DNA from: Epiperipatus broadwayi
Taxonomy: Eukaryota > Onychophora > Udeonychophora > Euonychophora > Peripatidae
DNA: 64,000 bases
Direction: 5' to 3'
Assembly: GCA_028023455.1 (NCBI GenBank)
Contig: JAQFVV010006215.1
Span: 2,740,580 to 2,804,579 of the forward strand
Part shown: piece by piece, positions 1-11,650 of the stretch
How the letters are laid out: each line of letters begins with the position of its first letter
Numbering within the stretch: position 1 is the first letter of the stretch
Translations under genes and position numbers: made by a program
Notes under the pieces: generated by a model
Told to the model about the DNA's origin: nothing
Database searches by the model: none
Seen by the model: the letters and a program-made list of their open reading frames with translations, nothing else

Positions 1-520
1 GATTTTAGAATTAAAATAAATTTTATAAGTCTAGACTTAAAGAAAAATGAATATATTGAACTGCAGTTAGAAATGGTAAGGTTACCGGTCATCTTGTAGT
101 ACTTGAGCTGGAGTTACGGGAGTCTTTGTGGCGGCTTGCGGCATCATCTTCTTCCCACTGTTAGAGCGGAGCTGTTATGGCGGCATACTGGTGATGGTAG
201 TTTTAGGATGGAAGTAAAGGCCCGTCGCCTTCACTCTGGAGCTTAGCCAAGGCTGCCTGTTTTAGCCCGACATTTTCTCTCGCACAGTTTTAAAAATTAT
301 TGTCTTAACTGGATGTCAAAATGTTCACGGTTGCTTTTGGTTCAGGATACACGCTGGATTCCAAAGCTTAACGATGATCAAAGAGGGCAAAACACCGATG
401 TAGCATTCAAGCTGTAAAGATTTCACAGATTCAAAGCGGTCAAGGTTTCCCAAAAAGTAAAGTTCTAAGATGGCTCCTCCACTTTACATGGCCTTTTTAA
501 ATGATCCCCTTATCAGCCCA
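1..520. other. GC-enriched segment, function unknown
   Basis: Positions about 100-500 are clearly richer in G+C than the following kilobases, with several CG dinucleotides around 120-280. No open frame of useful length or recognisable motif is present. It could be a 5' UTR or exon edge, a promoter-proximal segment, or part of an unrecognised repeat. Nothing distinguishes these. Confidence 0.3.
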
Positions 521-2880
521 CACACCTTGGAATTTCATCTCCATCAAGATTACAAAATTTTTAATTTGCTTATGAAATTAGTGGTTGACTTCAAACATGC
601 TGACATTCCTTTTAGGTGTTATTACTTTTCTCTGATTATCAACTTTTAATTAAATCGAATTTTAATCAGTTTAATCCGATATTAGATTTTATTTTTAATT
701 AGTCAGGAATTTTGTTCTGATTTTATAATTTATGTGTAAAATCCCTGCTGTAAACATATTTTTAATTAGCGAGGTCTCCAAAATAATTTAGAATCAATTA
801 GCTAGATTATTTTAAAATTGGCTTTTCTCTTTAGAAACCTAAGGCAGGTGTGGCATATACTGGTACAATTGTTTACAGCAAAAACTTTACTAAACTTTTA
901 ATTCTCCGAAAATACTTTTATTTTTAGAAAAAAAATCTTTTTTCTTTTTAAAAAACTTGTCAGCGCATTTGCAATCAATCACCCTTTCAATGTGTTTTTA
1001 CATTAAATTGGTTTATAATAAAAATGAAACTTAAAATTTAATAAATATTTTAATCACGCCACTATGCTATATATGTATATTCAATATAGGTGGATTATAT
1101 TCCCACATACGAATTTAAGTAATAAATTAATAAATTGACGCTACATTATTACTGTTTAAAAATATTACGCGATAAAATTATACGCTATAACTCTGGCAAT
1201 ACTATTCACTTATAGCGTTCTTTCGTATGTGCGTATATAATGCTGTTTATATAGCCGTGATTGCAATTTTTAGCTTACAAATCTTAATTTAGACTTATTA
1301 AACAGGTTTGAACTTAGCACAGACGAGTGGGTTATTAGGATGGTTGGTGAAACGGTGAGGGACTTGAAGACAACCGTTTCAAATGGCAGAAAAAATTATA
1401 AATTATCCTATATTACATCAGAATCATAAAGAATCTGAAATGGGTAACAGCAAGTAGGAATGATTGTATAGATTCTGAAATCAATACGGATTTTAGTACA
1501 TGAAAATCAAGATGTAGTTTTCTAATAATGAGATTGCTAAAAAAGTTACTTAAGAAAAAGGATATCATGTAAAGCATATTTTAGTGCATTAAAAGTCTGA
1601 CAATTTGCTATTTTATTAAAAAGAATAAAGATACAGTACAATAATTTTATTATTTTTTGAATGAATGAACATACTAAATATTTATAGAAATGCTTTCTCA
1701 ATTTATTATTAACTTCATTTTTTTTAAATTTTGCTTATACTGTGAACTTAATTTATATATGAGTGTACATCTGTGTTGTATGTGTCTGTGTTGAAAAGCA
1801 TTGTAAATATACAATTCGGTAAATAATATAGCAATCGGTGCTTATTGACAAAATGTCAATTATTGACGATTTGAAACAAACTATAATGGTCAGTTGTACT
1901 GTATTATTTTTCTGTTATGAATGGAATCAAATTATCAGCTAATTTTGATTTGTCTAAAATAGATATTAGTAACATGGGGGGGGGGGGGGTAAGATCGGAA
2001 GACAAGAAAGAAAAATCCATATCCTCTATAAATGGGAAAGTGACATCATAGATGTCAGTGTAAAAAAAAATAATTTAAGTAATATGAGACGAAAGATTAC
2101 ATAAATATGACATCTAGGGCTTGTTAAATTTGAAATTGATTAAGCATATGTGTTAATAGTACAAAATTAGCGACTTCTGGATTGCTTTTCGTAATTGTTA
2201 GTGTTTCATATTTAATTATTTTACCTGTTAGCTAAGTACACAATAAATGACTTTTAATCATAAAATTAAAAACAGTTCACTGTCAAAGCAGAATGCGAAT
2301 TGGCCAATTGTAAAGCAAAATTCATTGATAAATAAATTGGTTTTTTTTTGCGTGGACATTTAGAAAGTTACACATTTATTAATATTATACAATATGGACT
2401 AAAAGTATGGAGTGGATGTCTGAAGGGAGTTTGAAAGCCTGGGTTCAAATCCACTAATTATTTCATCATATTTTTTTTTTTGTTAACACTTTAAACATTA
2501 AAAAAACAACCAATAAAATTAGAAAATTAATTAATTATAGGCAGGAGTCTGCTTTTGCATAATCAAGTTTATCCAAAAAATTATAAGGTTTATGTAATGT
2601 ATGTGAAACATTCATAACAAGTCTAGCTACTTTTCTACTACTAAAGGAAAGAATATTAATACCCTTCCCTCTTTAAGTATTCATCATCAGTCACACAATT
2701 TGTTTCATATCTACATATGAAAAACTTAAGTTAAAGAAAAATTGCTTTTCTGCTAGAAATAAGTTTTTGGTAATAAAAGATTTTTCTTTTAAACTGCTGC
2801 TAGTAGAAAATAAGGATTGAAATCCGTTGGGAAGATGTGAAAAAACTAAGAATAAGAGGCTCCATGGGAAGAATTTGTGA
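521..2880. other. AT-rich stretch without a recognised gene
   Basis: I see no gene here. It holds a run of 14 G at 1976-1989, a Pol III B-box-like GGTTCAAATCC near 2440 without a convincing A box, and a T-rich tract near 2470. Confidence 0.6.
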
Positions 2881-2900
2881 AATAAAAAATAATTGTATAT

Positions 2901-3010
2901 ATATATATTTTAAGTGTCATAGCATCGGCCGGGATGCGAACCAGCAACCCGGGCAACTGCCTGCTAGTGCAAGGCAGTCGCGCTGACCTCTCGACCACCA
3001 ATGCAAGACT
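2901..3010 (-). mobile_element. tRNA-derived SINE with target-site duplication
   Basis: Read on the minus strand this is a tRNA-like sequence. GCATTGG and CCGATGC form a 7-bp acceptor stem, GTCG and CGAC form a D stem, CTGCC and GGCAG flank an anticodon-like loop, and the B box is GGTTCGCATCC. It ends in a TATGACA motif followed by a T/A-rich tail. The 13-bp direct repeat AATAATTGTATAT lies at 2888-2900 and 3011-3023, which marks a retrotransposed insertion. The cloverleaf has an enlarged anticodon loop and variable region, so this is a SINE and not a functional tRNA gene. A close relative lies at 49538. Confidence 0.8.
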
Positions 3011-3275
3011 AATAATTGTATATTTGTGATTGATTTTAATACACTGCATTATTTTCCAATTCTGAAAGCGATAATACTGTAATAGCTTACTTCTGCGGTA
3101 GTTTTGTCATGAAAATTAATTATAATGGAAAGTATTTAAATTTTTTAAATCTGTACCATAATTTTTCATATATGTTTGACAATAGATAATACAAAAATAT
3201 GTCCACAATTCACAGGATTTCATAACTTTAAGAAGTTTTGAAAATAACCTGCAATATATTTGATTAAAACAGGCA

Positions 3276-3478
3276 AAACTCTCTATATGTATTGCCACTC
3301 AATACAAGCCAGAGTAAGCAATGGATGCCAGAAGGTTTGTGCATGAAATTCCCATCTAGTGTCTACTCATCCAATATCCCCAGATTAGTTTCTGGCTTGT
3401 GGTCTTCGTCAGTGAGGAGCCTTGAATCAGTTATAAGCAAGCATAAGAAATGGTGATCATGTGATGAATATATTCGAT
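3276..3478 (-). mobile_element. Foldback/MITE-like repeat family A, copy 1
   Basis: A dispersed repeat that recurs at 4.3, 41.6, 44.8, 45.1 and 45.5 kb. It starts with the arm motif CAGGCAAAACTCTC and ends with TGATCATGTGATGA. On the minus strand it carries CTGACGA, a short stem, then GAAAC, the same core as the other copies. One arm is truncated here, so no long terminal inverted repeat is visible. Non-coding. Confidence 0.65.
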
Positions 3479-3480
3479 TA

Positions 3481-4290
3481 TTGCAAATAAAGTTCTTTGA
3501 AAAGAAAATAGCATTCAGATGTAATTTTCAGGTACAAATTTTATGTGCATATTATTGAAAAAAACTTGAATTTAAAAATGTCATTAAATGGCATCGAGAT
3601 AATAATATGAGATGCTACCTGTATTTAATAAGTTATTAAAATTATGCATAGACAAACTTTTAAAAACATGTCTATGATTTTGCATAATTATATTTTATTG
3701 CTTTAAATAATATAATAATCAAATTTAAAATGTTCTAAGGGCTAGGTCATTGACGTATCCACAAAAACTGGTCAGAAGCATTTGTAATGGGGGGAGGGGC
3801 TAAAAAGTTAAAATTTAATTTCAAGATTTTGATGCTTGAAAATATATTCCTTTACAAGTTTTTTTAAATATATAATTTATATTTATTTACTGTACTTATA
3901 TAAATGTTAACAAAAGTAATGATATTAACATGTTCATTCAGCATACTGAATGTTTACTATAGTAAATAAAAAGATTTGAACTTAGAATTTCCTGCACAAA
4001 ATACATATATTGGGGATCATTTATCTTTTTCATAGGTGTGGTCATGTGTATCTTGTTTGAGATCAAGTGGAGGATGAATATAGATTGAAAATCCTAAATT
4101 CATATTCCTCTTTTTACTAAAGTAGTGACTGAATACAAGATTACATGAGATATCTTCTAATAAAACAATGTATATTATTGGAAGATCCGCAGTGTAGGAA
4201 ATTATATGAAATCTTGATTAATTTTTTCAAGGAACTGGACAAAATGAAAGCTCTGGGTACAAGAAAATAATAGTAGCAGAACATTATTAA
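3481..4290. other. AT-rich stretch, nothing recognised
   Basis: No gene, RNA or mobile-element signature is visible apart from short A/T tracts. Confidence 0.6.
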
Positions 4291-4294
4291 GAAT

Positions 4295-4586
4295 TAAACA
4301 TAGGCAAAACTCTCCATACAGTAGTGCCACCCTGTGCCAAACAGTAATCAATAGATGCCAGAAGGCTTGTGCATAAAATCCCTATCTAGTGCCTACTCAT
4401 CCAATATCCCCAGACTAGTTTCTGGCTTGTGGCCATCATCAGTGAGGAGCCTTGGATCTGAGAGCACTGCACCTAGATCTTAGGATCTAATGCAACCCTC
4501 CAGCACAGGGTGGCACTACTGTATGGAGAGTTTTGCCTATGTTTACAACAATTATGTGCTAGTATAGAGATGGTGATCATGTGATT
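4295..4586 (-). mobile_element. Foldback repeat family A, copy 2, with perfect 43-bp inverted arms
   Basis: The arms at 4295-4337 and 4503-4545 are exact reverse complements over 43 bp, including the ATAGGCAAAACTCTC motif. The interior shares the family A body, with CTGATGA and GAAA cores on the minus strand at 4436-4442 and 4419-4422, and a 5-bp CTAGT/ACTAG pairing across 4386-4418. The family terminal motif GATCATGTGAT follows outside the arm at 4577. No coding capacity is seen, so mobilisation in trans or hairpin-mediated amplification is likely. Confidence 0.75.
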
Positions 4587-5066
4587 ATTAAGAATTATAG
4601 TTAAGTAACCGTTTATTGCATTTTATATAATATACACCTATTTTTTGAAAAATAATAGACTTGGAATTGTTTGCAAAATGATTATATGTATACAATTTTA
4701 ATATCATTAATTACATTGATTTAAAAAATGATTAATAAAATACTGCATAATGATTTGATATTTGCAGATCTTTTGCATTCTGTTTCAATCTTGACTTTAC
4801 TTTTATAAACAAAAGTGTTCAAAATCACATTCAGGAATTTATAAGTCTTAAGAAAATTTAATTTTGCTATTACTAAAAAAATATTTTATGTAAATATTTA
4901 TTTCAAATCAACCTAGAATCTCTAAAATGAAAACATTGTGCTCGTATGTGATGTATTGTAGCTAGTTAAAAGCATTTATTTTCATCAGCAAAATTTACCA
5001 CAATTTCAATGTCTTATTTAATAAAATAAATACTGTAGTATAACACAAAATAATATGTAAAGAAGT

Positions 5067-5153
5067 AGTCAAGCGTTGGTAGCCGAAAGGTCATGCAAGC
5101 AGTTGATTGCAGACAGTTGTTGTGGGTTCGCTTCCTGGCCGACGCTTTGACAT
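5067..5153 (+). mobile_element. tRNA-derived SINE
   Basis: A tRNA-like element whose GCGTTGG and CCGACGC pair as an acceptor stem, extended outward by GTCAA and TTGAC. It has an A-box-like region (GGTAGCCGAAAGG) and the B-box-like GGTTCGCTTCC. The anticodon region is shortened compared with the 49.7-kb and 50.4-kb copies. A G-rich tail follows, and no clear target duplication is visible. Confidence 0.7.
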
Positions 5154-5159
5154 ATGGGG

Positions 5160-6480
5160 GGGGAAAAGCATTTTTGGTGATTAAAACTTAAAAGTGATTG
5201 TTATAACTATTATTAAAGCATTACTCTGAGCAACATTAAGTTTTCAATTAGCTCAAGGAACAAATCATGGTCAAGGATTACTGTATGTTTTAAATTAAAA
5301 AATATAAAATGAATAAAATATAATAAACCAACTAATGAATGAAAGCAATGCACATGAATATACAGGAAATGCTTAATCTAAGGAAAAGATTAGGCAGTGA
5401 AATGGGTGGAATTTTTGTTCCCTTATGCAATATTTCAAAAATCCTTAAGACTCAAGACCATATGCATTGCCTTTTATTTATTTGATGATAATTACCACTT
5501 GCTAAAGCAAAAAAGTATTGTAGGCTGTTTAAATTAAAAATTTGTAAAATATTGTGTTAGGGTTGGGATTTATCAATGATAAGTGCAATATAAGCAATGA
5601 TGGAGAAAGAAAAAATGAACATTTCTATGGTTCTGTTTCCATTACTGAAAAATACAAAAAAAAATGGTAAAAATCAGTTTGACTATATATAAGAGAAAAT
5701 TGTATATAAGCTAGCTATAATTTTATTTAAGAATAAATGATTGTGTAATGGAGTATAACAGGCTTGTGCTAAAGTGCAATGTATTGTGTGGTTTTTTTTT
5801 GTAACCAAAATGACTCCAAAGTAACTTATATAGTGAAAAGTGTCTTTTTTTTTACATCGAGCAATTTAATAACTGCATGATAGTGAAGAGACTATAAAAA
5901 AAAGCATGCTAAAAATATATTAATGGTATGGTGTTCTTTTTTAGGCTAAAAAATACTGGGTCTATCAATATCAGTGTAAATTCATATTTTTTTAGATTTC
6001 AATGTTTTTTTTTTTAAATTTTATAAGTATAATTTATTTTTATATACTATTTATTAACTTTTGTGCTTTAAAAAAAATAAAGATATAATGTGGAAAATAC
6101 ACGACAAAGATAATGCATGAGGCCATTGTGAAATTAATATGCTTTATCATCAATTTTTTTACAAACGAGATTCATATAATAAAGTACTATATGTAATAAT
6201 GGGAAGACATGATAATTACCAATGCAAAAACAACTAATAATATTAATTATTAATATTGTGGTGTTAAAAATGTATTAACTTCTGTACATCTTAGCTGTGA
6301 TATATCGAAATGTTATAAGCTTTTTGGAGTCAGCATTGGAAATTAATCTGCCATTTAGTTTGGAGTAGTCAATTTCATTCTTTTGTAGCACAATATTTAA
6401 CAGATATTAATCATTTAGTATTTGCTCAGGGAGTTATAGACACTTGGAGGAGCCACTGAATTATTACTGAAAATAAAATG
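5160..6480. other. AT-rich stretch, nothing recognised
   Basis: No open frame, repeat family or structural RNA could be recognised. Homopolymer T and A tracts are common. Confidence 0.55.
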
Positions 6481-6489
6481 AATATTTGA

Positions 6490-9400
6490 ATATGCAAGGT
6501 GGCAGGAGACCAGAAAATTAGTTGGAATTAAACAGCAGTTTAAAATGGAGAGCTTGATGTATTAGCAGTAGTGGAAACACATCTAAGAGAAGAAGAATCT
6601 CTACTGGTGTGGGCAGTGTATAAATAGAAAAGAAAAAGGGATAGTGATATAAGAGTTATGTTTAAAAAAAAATTTAAACATGGTTAAGGGGCAAGAATAT
6701 TTGTGGTTCAAGATAAGGTTAGAAAGACAAGAATGGGAGGTGGATATAGTGTATATGGCCACTGGAGACAGGCAAACTATAATGGATTGGAACAGTAGCA
6801 CATATGAATGCCTAATTAAGTTTATACAGTTTCAAAAAAAGGAAAAGAAAATAATGGTTATAGAAGATATGAATGGGTACATTGAAGAAATTAATGATGT
6901 GGATAACAAGAATGGACAGCCTTTGAAAATGTTTTGTCAGAGAGTGAATTTGAGGATTGGAAATTTATCAAATATTTTTGAGGGCAATACACATGGTCTA
7001 GAACTAATATATTTTATGCAATTGATTATAAAGGGAATGAATAAAGTATGGAAAATTAAAGTGTTTGGTAATGAAGAGAGAGTTTGTAATTGTAATCTAT
7101 ATTATGTGATGGAAAATAGTAATAAAAGAAAGAATAGTGAAAGATGTAGATGGAGAATGAATAAGAATATAAAGTAGAAGAAATGGAAGAGTTTATTGGG
7201 GATGAATTTTTAGGATTGGTGTGGTGATGTAGAAAAAGTGGCAAATAGGGTTGTAGGTGAGAATATTCAGAAGAATGAAGGTAATAGAAAAATGAGAATT
7301 AGTAAAAGTGTAAAAGAGAGGGGGAAAGCATGCAGAGAATACAAAAAACAAACAAAGTGAAAAAGGCATTAATATTAAATGGGAAAAAAATTTTTTTAAA
7401 AAGAAATTGGCTAAAATAAATAATTATATATAGAGAATGAAATTAAATATAAATTATTGGAGGGTATTAATAAAAGTAGAAGCGATGGGAGTAAAAAAAA
7501 TTGGAAATATATTTAAAAAAGGAATGTAGGGAAGAGAGAAATAATGTTACTAGATGATAAGGAAAAAGAGTAGCTCTAGAGAAGAATTGGAGACAATGTT
7601 AAATAAGTATATAATGGATATAGAAAAGATGTTAGATATGAAGGGCAGAGTGATAACAAACATAAAAACATATAGTAATGGAAATTTTAGGTTTACAGAA
7701 AATGAATGAGACAGGGAAGAAATTGAAAAATGGAAAGGCAGGTTTAGATGGATGGGCAGCAAAGATGGTGATTTAGGAAATAGGACAAAATTAAATCTAT
7801 TATCAGTTTCAATAAGACAGCAGGTTACTATTTAATGGAAAGGGTAAGAATCATAGAAGTTAAACAATTATAGACCAATAGTGGTGACATAAGTGTTGTA
7901 AAAAGTTTTTGCATATATGGTGGCTGGAAGAAAATATAGTGGGAGAAATGCAATGAGATTTTTAATTAGATAGGCATATAGGAGTCAGTTTATTTGTAGT
8001 GACACAACTTATAAATATGAGTAGGAATACAGGTAGTCAGTTATATATGGTATTTCTAGATATAGAGAAGATATATAATAAAGTAAATAGAAATAGATTA
8101 TGGGTAAGTTTAGTAAATTTGGAAATGAATGGAACTTTAGTGGATCTTAATTAAGAGACTGTATGAAAATAATTACTATATGTATCAATTAGGAAATATA
8201 GAATCAGAGTTAAAAATGGGATGGGATTAAGACAAGGATGCCCTATGTTACCTATTTTGTTTTTGTTATATTTGAGAGAAATGGAAATAGCACTAGGAAG
8301 AGGGGTAGAGATACCATTAATAGATGTCATGGGAGTATATATTTTGTCAGACCTTTTATTTGCTGATATGTCCTTGTGCACAGAAAGTAGAGAAGTTATG
8401 CTGAAGATGTGTGGAAGGGTTATATATATAAATGCTGGGAAAAGAGAAGAGAAAGAATTTTTAATTGGGGGATATAAAGTTAAATGTGAATAGTTATAAC
8501 TTTGGGACTCATCTTAAGTAATCAGAAATTTCTTGGATGAATGGGAGAAAAAAAAGATAAATGAAGTGAAGAAACAAAAGGGACTAATAAAGAAATTAAT
8601 AGTTTTTTTATATGATGTAGCTAGAATTGTATGGAAGTGGCAGTAGCAGGGTTAACTTATGGTAACAATGCATCATGTGTTAGTGAAGGGGTGTTAGATT
8701 ACTTAGAAAAAGTACAAAGAGAGGGAAGACATGCATTAGATGCAGATCTGTGGTCAGTAAAGGAGGCAATTCAAGGATATATGGAATGATCAAGTTTTTA
8801 TATGAGATACAAAAAATAAAATGAAAATGGTAGATTGCAATTTATGAATAATAAGAGAATAGCCAAAATAGTAATTAATTGGATTATGAGTAAAGGGCAG
8901 GCAACATGATGGATGAGAAAGGTAGTATGATATGCAGATTTGGATAAAGACTATAAACTTATACAAAAGACTGGATGATTGTGTGTTAGAAGGATTACTG
9001 AGTGTTATACTGGCAAGGAATGGGGTAGCAGAATAGATGCATTAATAAAAAAATAAAGAGATGGAGAACTAGTATGAACAGTAAAAACTTTAAATATATA
9101 GAAGTAAACAATATTGGGTGCAAGTTAATTTATGATAATAGCAAGAAAAGTAGTTTACTGTTTAAGGCTCAAAAAGTATCGTTAGCAACAAGAGAATATA
9201 CACACAAATGGAGAAAAGTAGATTTATTCTGCAAGTTATATAAGGAAGGTATAGAAAATATTAGGCATCTGTTAATTGAATGTAAATGCTTACAAGCAGA
9301 AAGGGTGCAAATAATGAAGTTGTGGAAGAATAAATGTAATCAAAGTAATTATACAGAAAGTGGGTTCTTGGTTTCTATGCTGGGTTTGGAAAAAGATGTG

Positions 9401-9620
9401 GGTTTAGACCTAAAAGCCATAGAGTGTAGAAGATACTGTGGAAATAGGATGGAGCAGGACAGAGAAGAATATGGGAAAAACTTAGGGTGGGGAAAAAGAA
9501 GATAAGATGGGCATAGTGGCTGAGAGATTTCTGATTTCAAGAAAGAAGTCACAATGCATCGCATACCAAGGGATAAATGGGAAATGAAATTAAAAAAATA
9601 ATGTATATTTCTTTGAAATG
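6490..9620 (+). pseudogene. Decayed APE-type non-LTR retrotransposon (endonuclease, reverse transcriptase, C-terminal zinc-knuckle-like region)
   Basis: A LINE ORF2 broken by many stops and frameshifts. Near 6560 it reads DVLAVVETHLREEE, the start of an APE-type endonuclease. At 6860-7010 an EDMNGYIEE block replaces the usual GDxN motif, followed by NGQPLKMFCQRVNLRIGNLS. At 7860-7900 there is NNYRPIVV of the reverse transcriptase, at 8224 GLRQGCPMLPILF, and near 8355 LLFADM, where the catalytic FADD has lost its second aspartate. The 9074-9505 stretch reads as the C-terminal region with HKWRKVDLFCKLYKEG and IRHLLIECKCL, a zinc-knuckle-like H/C pattern in APE-type LINEs. The minus-strand remnant at 42.6-44.2 kb is the same family. 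Clade assignment (I/Jockey/CR1-like) is a guess from motifs only. Confidence 0.85.
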
Positions 9621-9699
9621 TAATCGAATAAAAATGTGTTAGGTGTATTTTTATTGAAATAATACTATAATTGACAAATAAACTTGGCATTTTAATGCA

Positions 9700-10140
9700 T
9701 GTATAGTAGAATATGAAAATTTTTATTAAAATGACTAGTATCCCCCTCCCCTTAATATAATAAAATATTTTTTCTCTTGCTTACCATTAATATTAAGATG
9801 GTTTAATTTTCATAATAAAAATATGTACATATTGTGTTTAATTTTATTTTTAGAAAAAAAATTCCAAATGCTTTTGCTATTGAATTTTAAGTGATAAATA
9901 TTAAATTTGGAGCATTCTTGTGTATTAAATTGTTTATTTTATTAGTGACCTGTAAGGGTGAAGAAATTCCAAAATATTTAATTGATTATCATTTCTATTT
10001 TATTTATATTTGCAATTTGTAGATGTGAAGCATAAAATCTGCAAATGCCTTTGTTTTAATGAACAAGATTACTCCCCCCCCTTGTTATTTTTATATTAAT
10101 AATAAAGCATTTATTTTTATATAGCGCTGTGTTTACAATT
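9700..10140. other. AT-rich stretch, nothing recognised
   Basis: No feature beyond A/T runs and a short C run near 10075. Confidence 0.5.
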
Positions 10141-10147
10141 GTATTAC

Positions 10148-10232
10148 ATTCAAATATCAGCCTTTCAAGCTAATTTATTATTAACACTCGCAAAGCGCGT
10201 GCACAATTAGCTTGAAAGGCTGATATTTGAAT
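10148..10232. repeat. Perfect 27-bp-arm inverted repeat (hairpin or MITE-like)
   Basis: Positions 10148-10174 and 10206-10232 are exact reverse complements. The arm contains ATCAGCCTTTCAAGCTAA. The 31-nt loop is unusually GC-rich for the region, with CGCAAAGCGCG. No target duplication is certain. Confidence 0.75.
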
Positions 10233-10570
10233 TAATAATAAAGATATAATGAGAAATTTTATTTAATTCTTTAAAAAAAAATCCAAATGCTTTGCTGTTG
10301 GGTTTTAAATTATAAAATTCAAATTTAGTGTCTTTGTGTGTTGCTTTTAATTTCATTTGTGTTTGTAAAAAATAGAAATAGTAAAACATGAATTGTAATA
10401 ATTTTTATTCATCTACAAATTTGTCAATTTTCAATAATGTAATCTTTAAGGTAGGAAGGGGTAGATATTCAACTCTTGGGTTTTGTAATCTTTTTTTATA
10501 AAAAAATATTTTGTACAACTAATTTAAATTTTTTACTTCTTTTTATTTGCTTAATTAAATGTCTAAATTT

Positions 10571-10640
10571 TTTAACTGTCATATGACCTAATTTAATAAG
10601 ATTGCATTACAAATGTTATATATAGAGGTCTATTTGTAAA
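10571..10640 (+). repeat. Fragment of repeat family B head
   Basis: GTCATATGACCTAATTTAAT, followed by an ACAAATGTTATATATAGAG block, matches the head of the family B elements at 40.2 kb with a few changes. It is a truncated remnant. Confidence 0.5.
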
Positions 10641-10975
10641 TAATAAAAAAAACATACTACCATTAGTTGTTCCATTTATCATTTGGTAATATCAGTAGTG
10701 ATTTTGAGTCCCCCCTCTAAGTTTCTATAAAAGTTGCATAATACCCACTAAATCTGTTCTTAATAAATAAAAAAAATTTTCATTTGTGGACTTAAATAAA
10801 ATAAAAATTAAAGCATTTTTATAATCTGAATACCCCCCCCCCCCTTCCAAGATTTACTATATATATATGTATTGAATTTATTTTTTTAATTACGATTCAA
10901 TGAAAAAGTTCTTTTGTGATTAAAATTGCCGAGAATGACTTTATATTATGGCTAATGATTTGAGAAATACTATCC

Positions 10976-11150
10976 ATGCTATTCTTATTTCATGAAAACA
11001 AATCGTCACTATTTACTCGTATTGTTGTTAAAAGAAATCAGAACAAATTGCTGCTACCCGGAAAACCTGCTGGGAGAGTACAGGGTCAAAGTTTTCAGCG
11101 CCTTTTCCGCTCTAATAGGCTGCTGCGCTCCTTGATGGATTGTTTTTGGG
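10976..11150 (+). other. Open frame running into the assembly gap, unrecognised
   Basis: From 10976 a frame stays open for 58 codons up to the N run, in a GC-enriched patch (about 11040-11140). I recognise no family. It may be an exon, part of a repeat cut by the gap, or chance; the gap prevents a decision. Confidence 0.2.
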
Positions 11151-11650
11151 NNNNNNNNNNNNNNNNNNNNNNNNNNNNNNNNNNNNNNNNNNNNNNNNNN
11201 NNNNNNNNNNNNNNNNNNNNNNNNNNNNNNNNNNNNNNNNNNNNNNNNNNNNNNNNNNNNNNNNNNNNNNNNNNNNNNNNNNNNNNNNNNNNNNNNNNNN
11301 NNNNNNNNNNNNNNNNNNNNNNNNNNNNNNNNNNNNNNNNNNNNNNNNNNNNNNNNNNNNNNNNNNNNNNNNNNNNNNNNNNNNNNNNNNNNNNNNNNNN
11401 NNNNNNNNNNNNNNNNNNNNNNNNNNNNNNNNNNNNNNNNNNNNNNNNNNNNNNNNNNNNNNNNNNNNNNNNNNNNNNNNNNNNNNNNNNNNNNNNNNNN
11501 NNNNNNNNNNNNNNNNNNNNNNNNNNNNNNNNNNNNNNNNNNNNNNNNNNNNNNNNNNNNNNNNNNNNNNNNNNNNNNNNNNNNNNNNNNNNNNNNNNNN
11601 NNNNNNNNNNNNNNNNNNNNNNNNNNNNNNNNNNNNNNNNNNNNNNNNNN
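11151..11650. other. Assembly gap, 500 N
   Basis: Exactly 500 N, a conventional placeholder of unknown true length. The right flank is a dispersed repeat with a second copy at 29.3 kb, a plausible cause of the assembly break. Confidence 0.98.

Noticed and set aside
2420-2460. Possible SINE or tRNA around the B-box-like GGTTCAAATCC
   Set aside because: No A box at the right distance, no tail and no duplication. Similar isolated B boxes at 13280, 38575 and 45395 were left out for the same reason.
2900-3010. Functional tRNA gene
   Set aside because: Enlarged anticodon and variable regions, a poly(A/T) tail and a target duplication identify a SINE.
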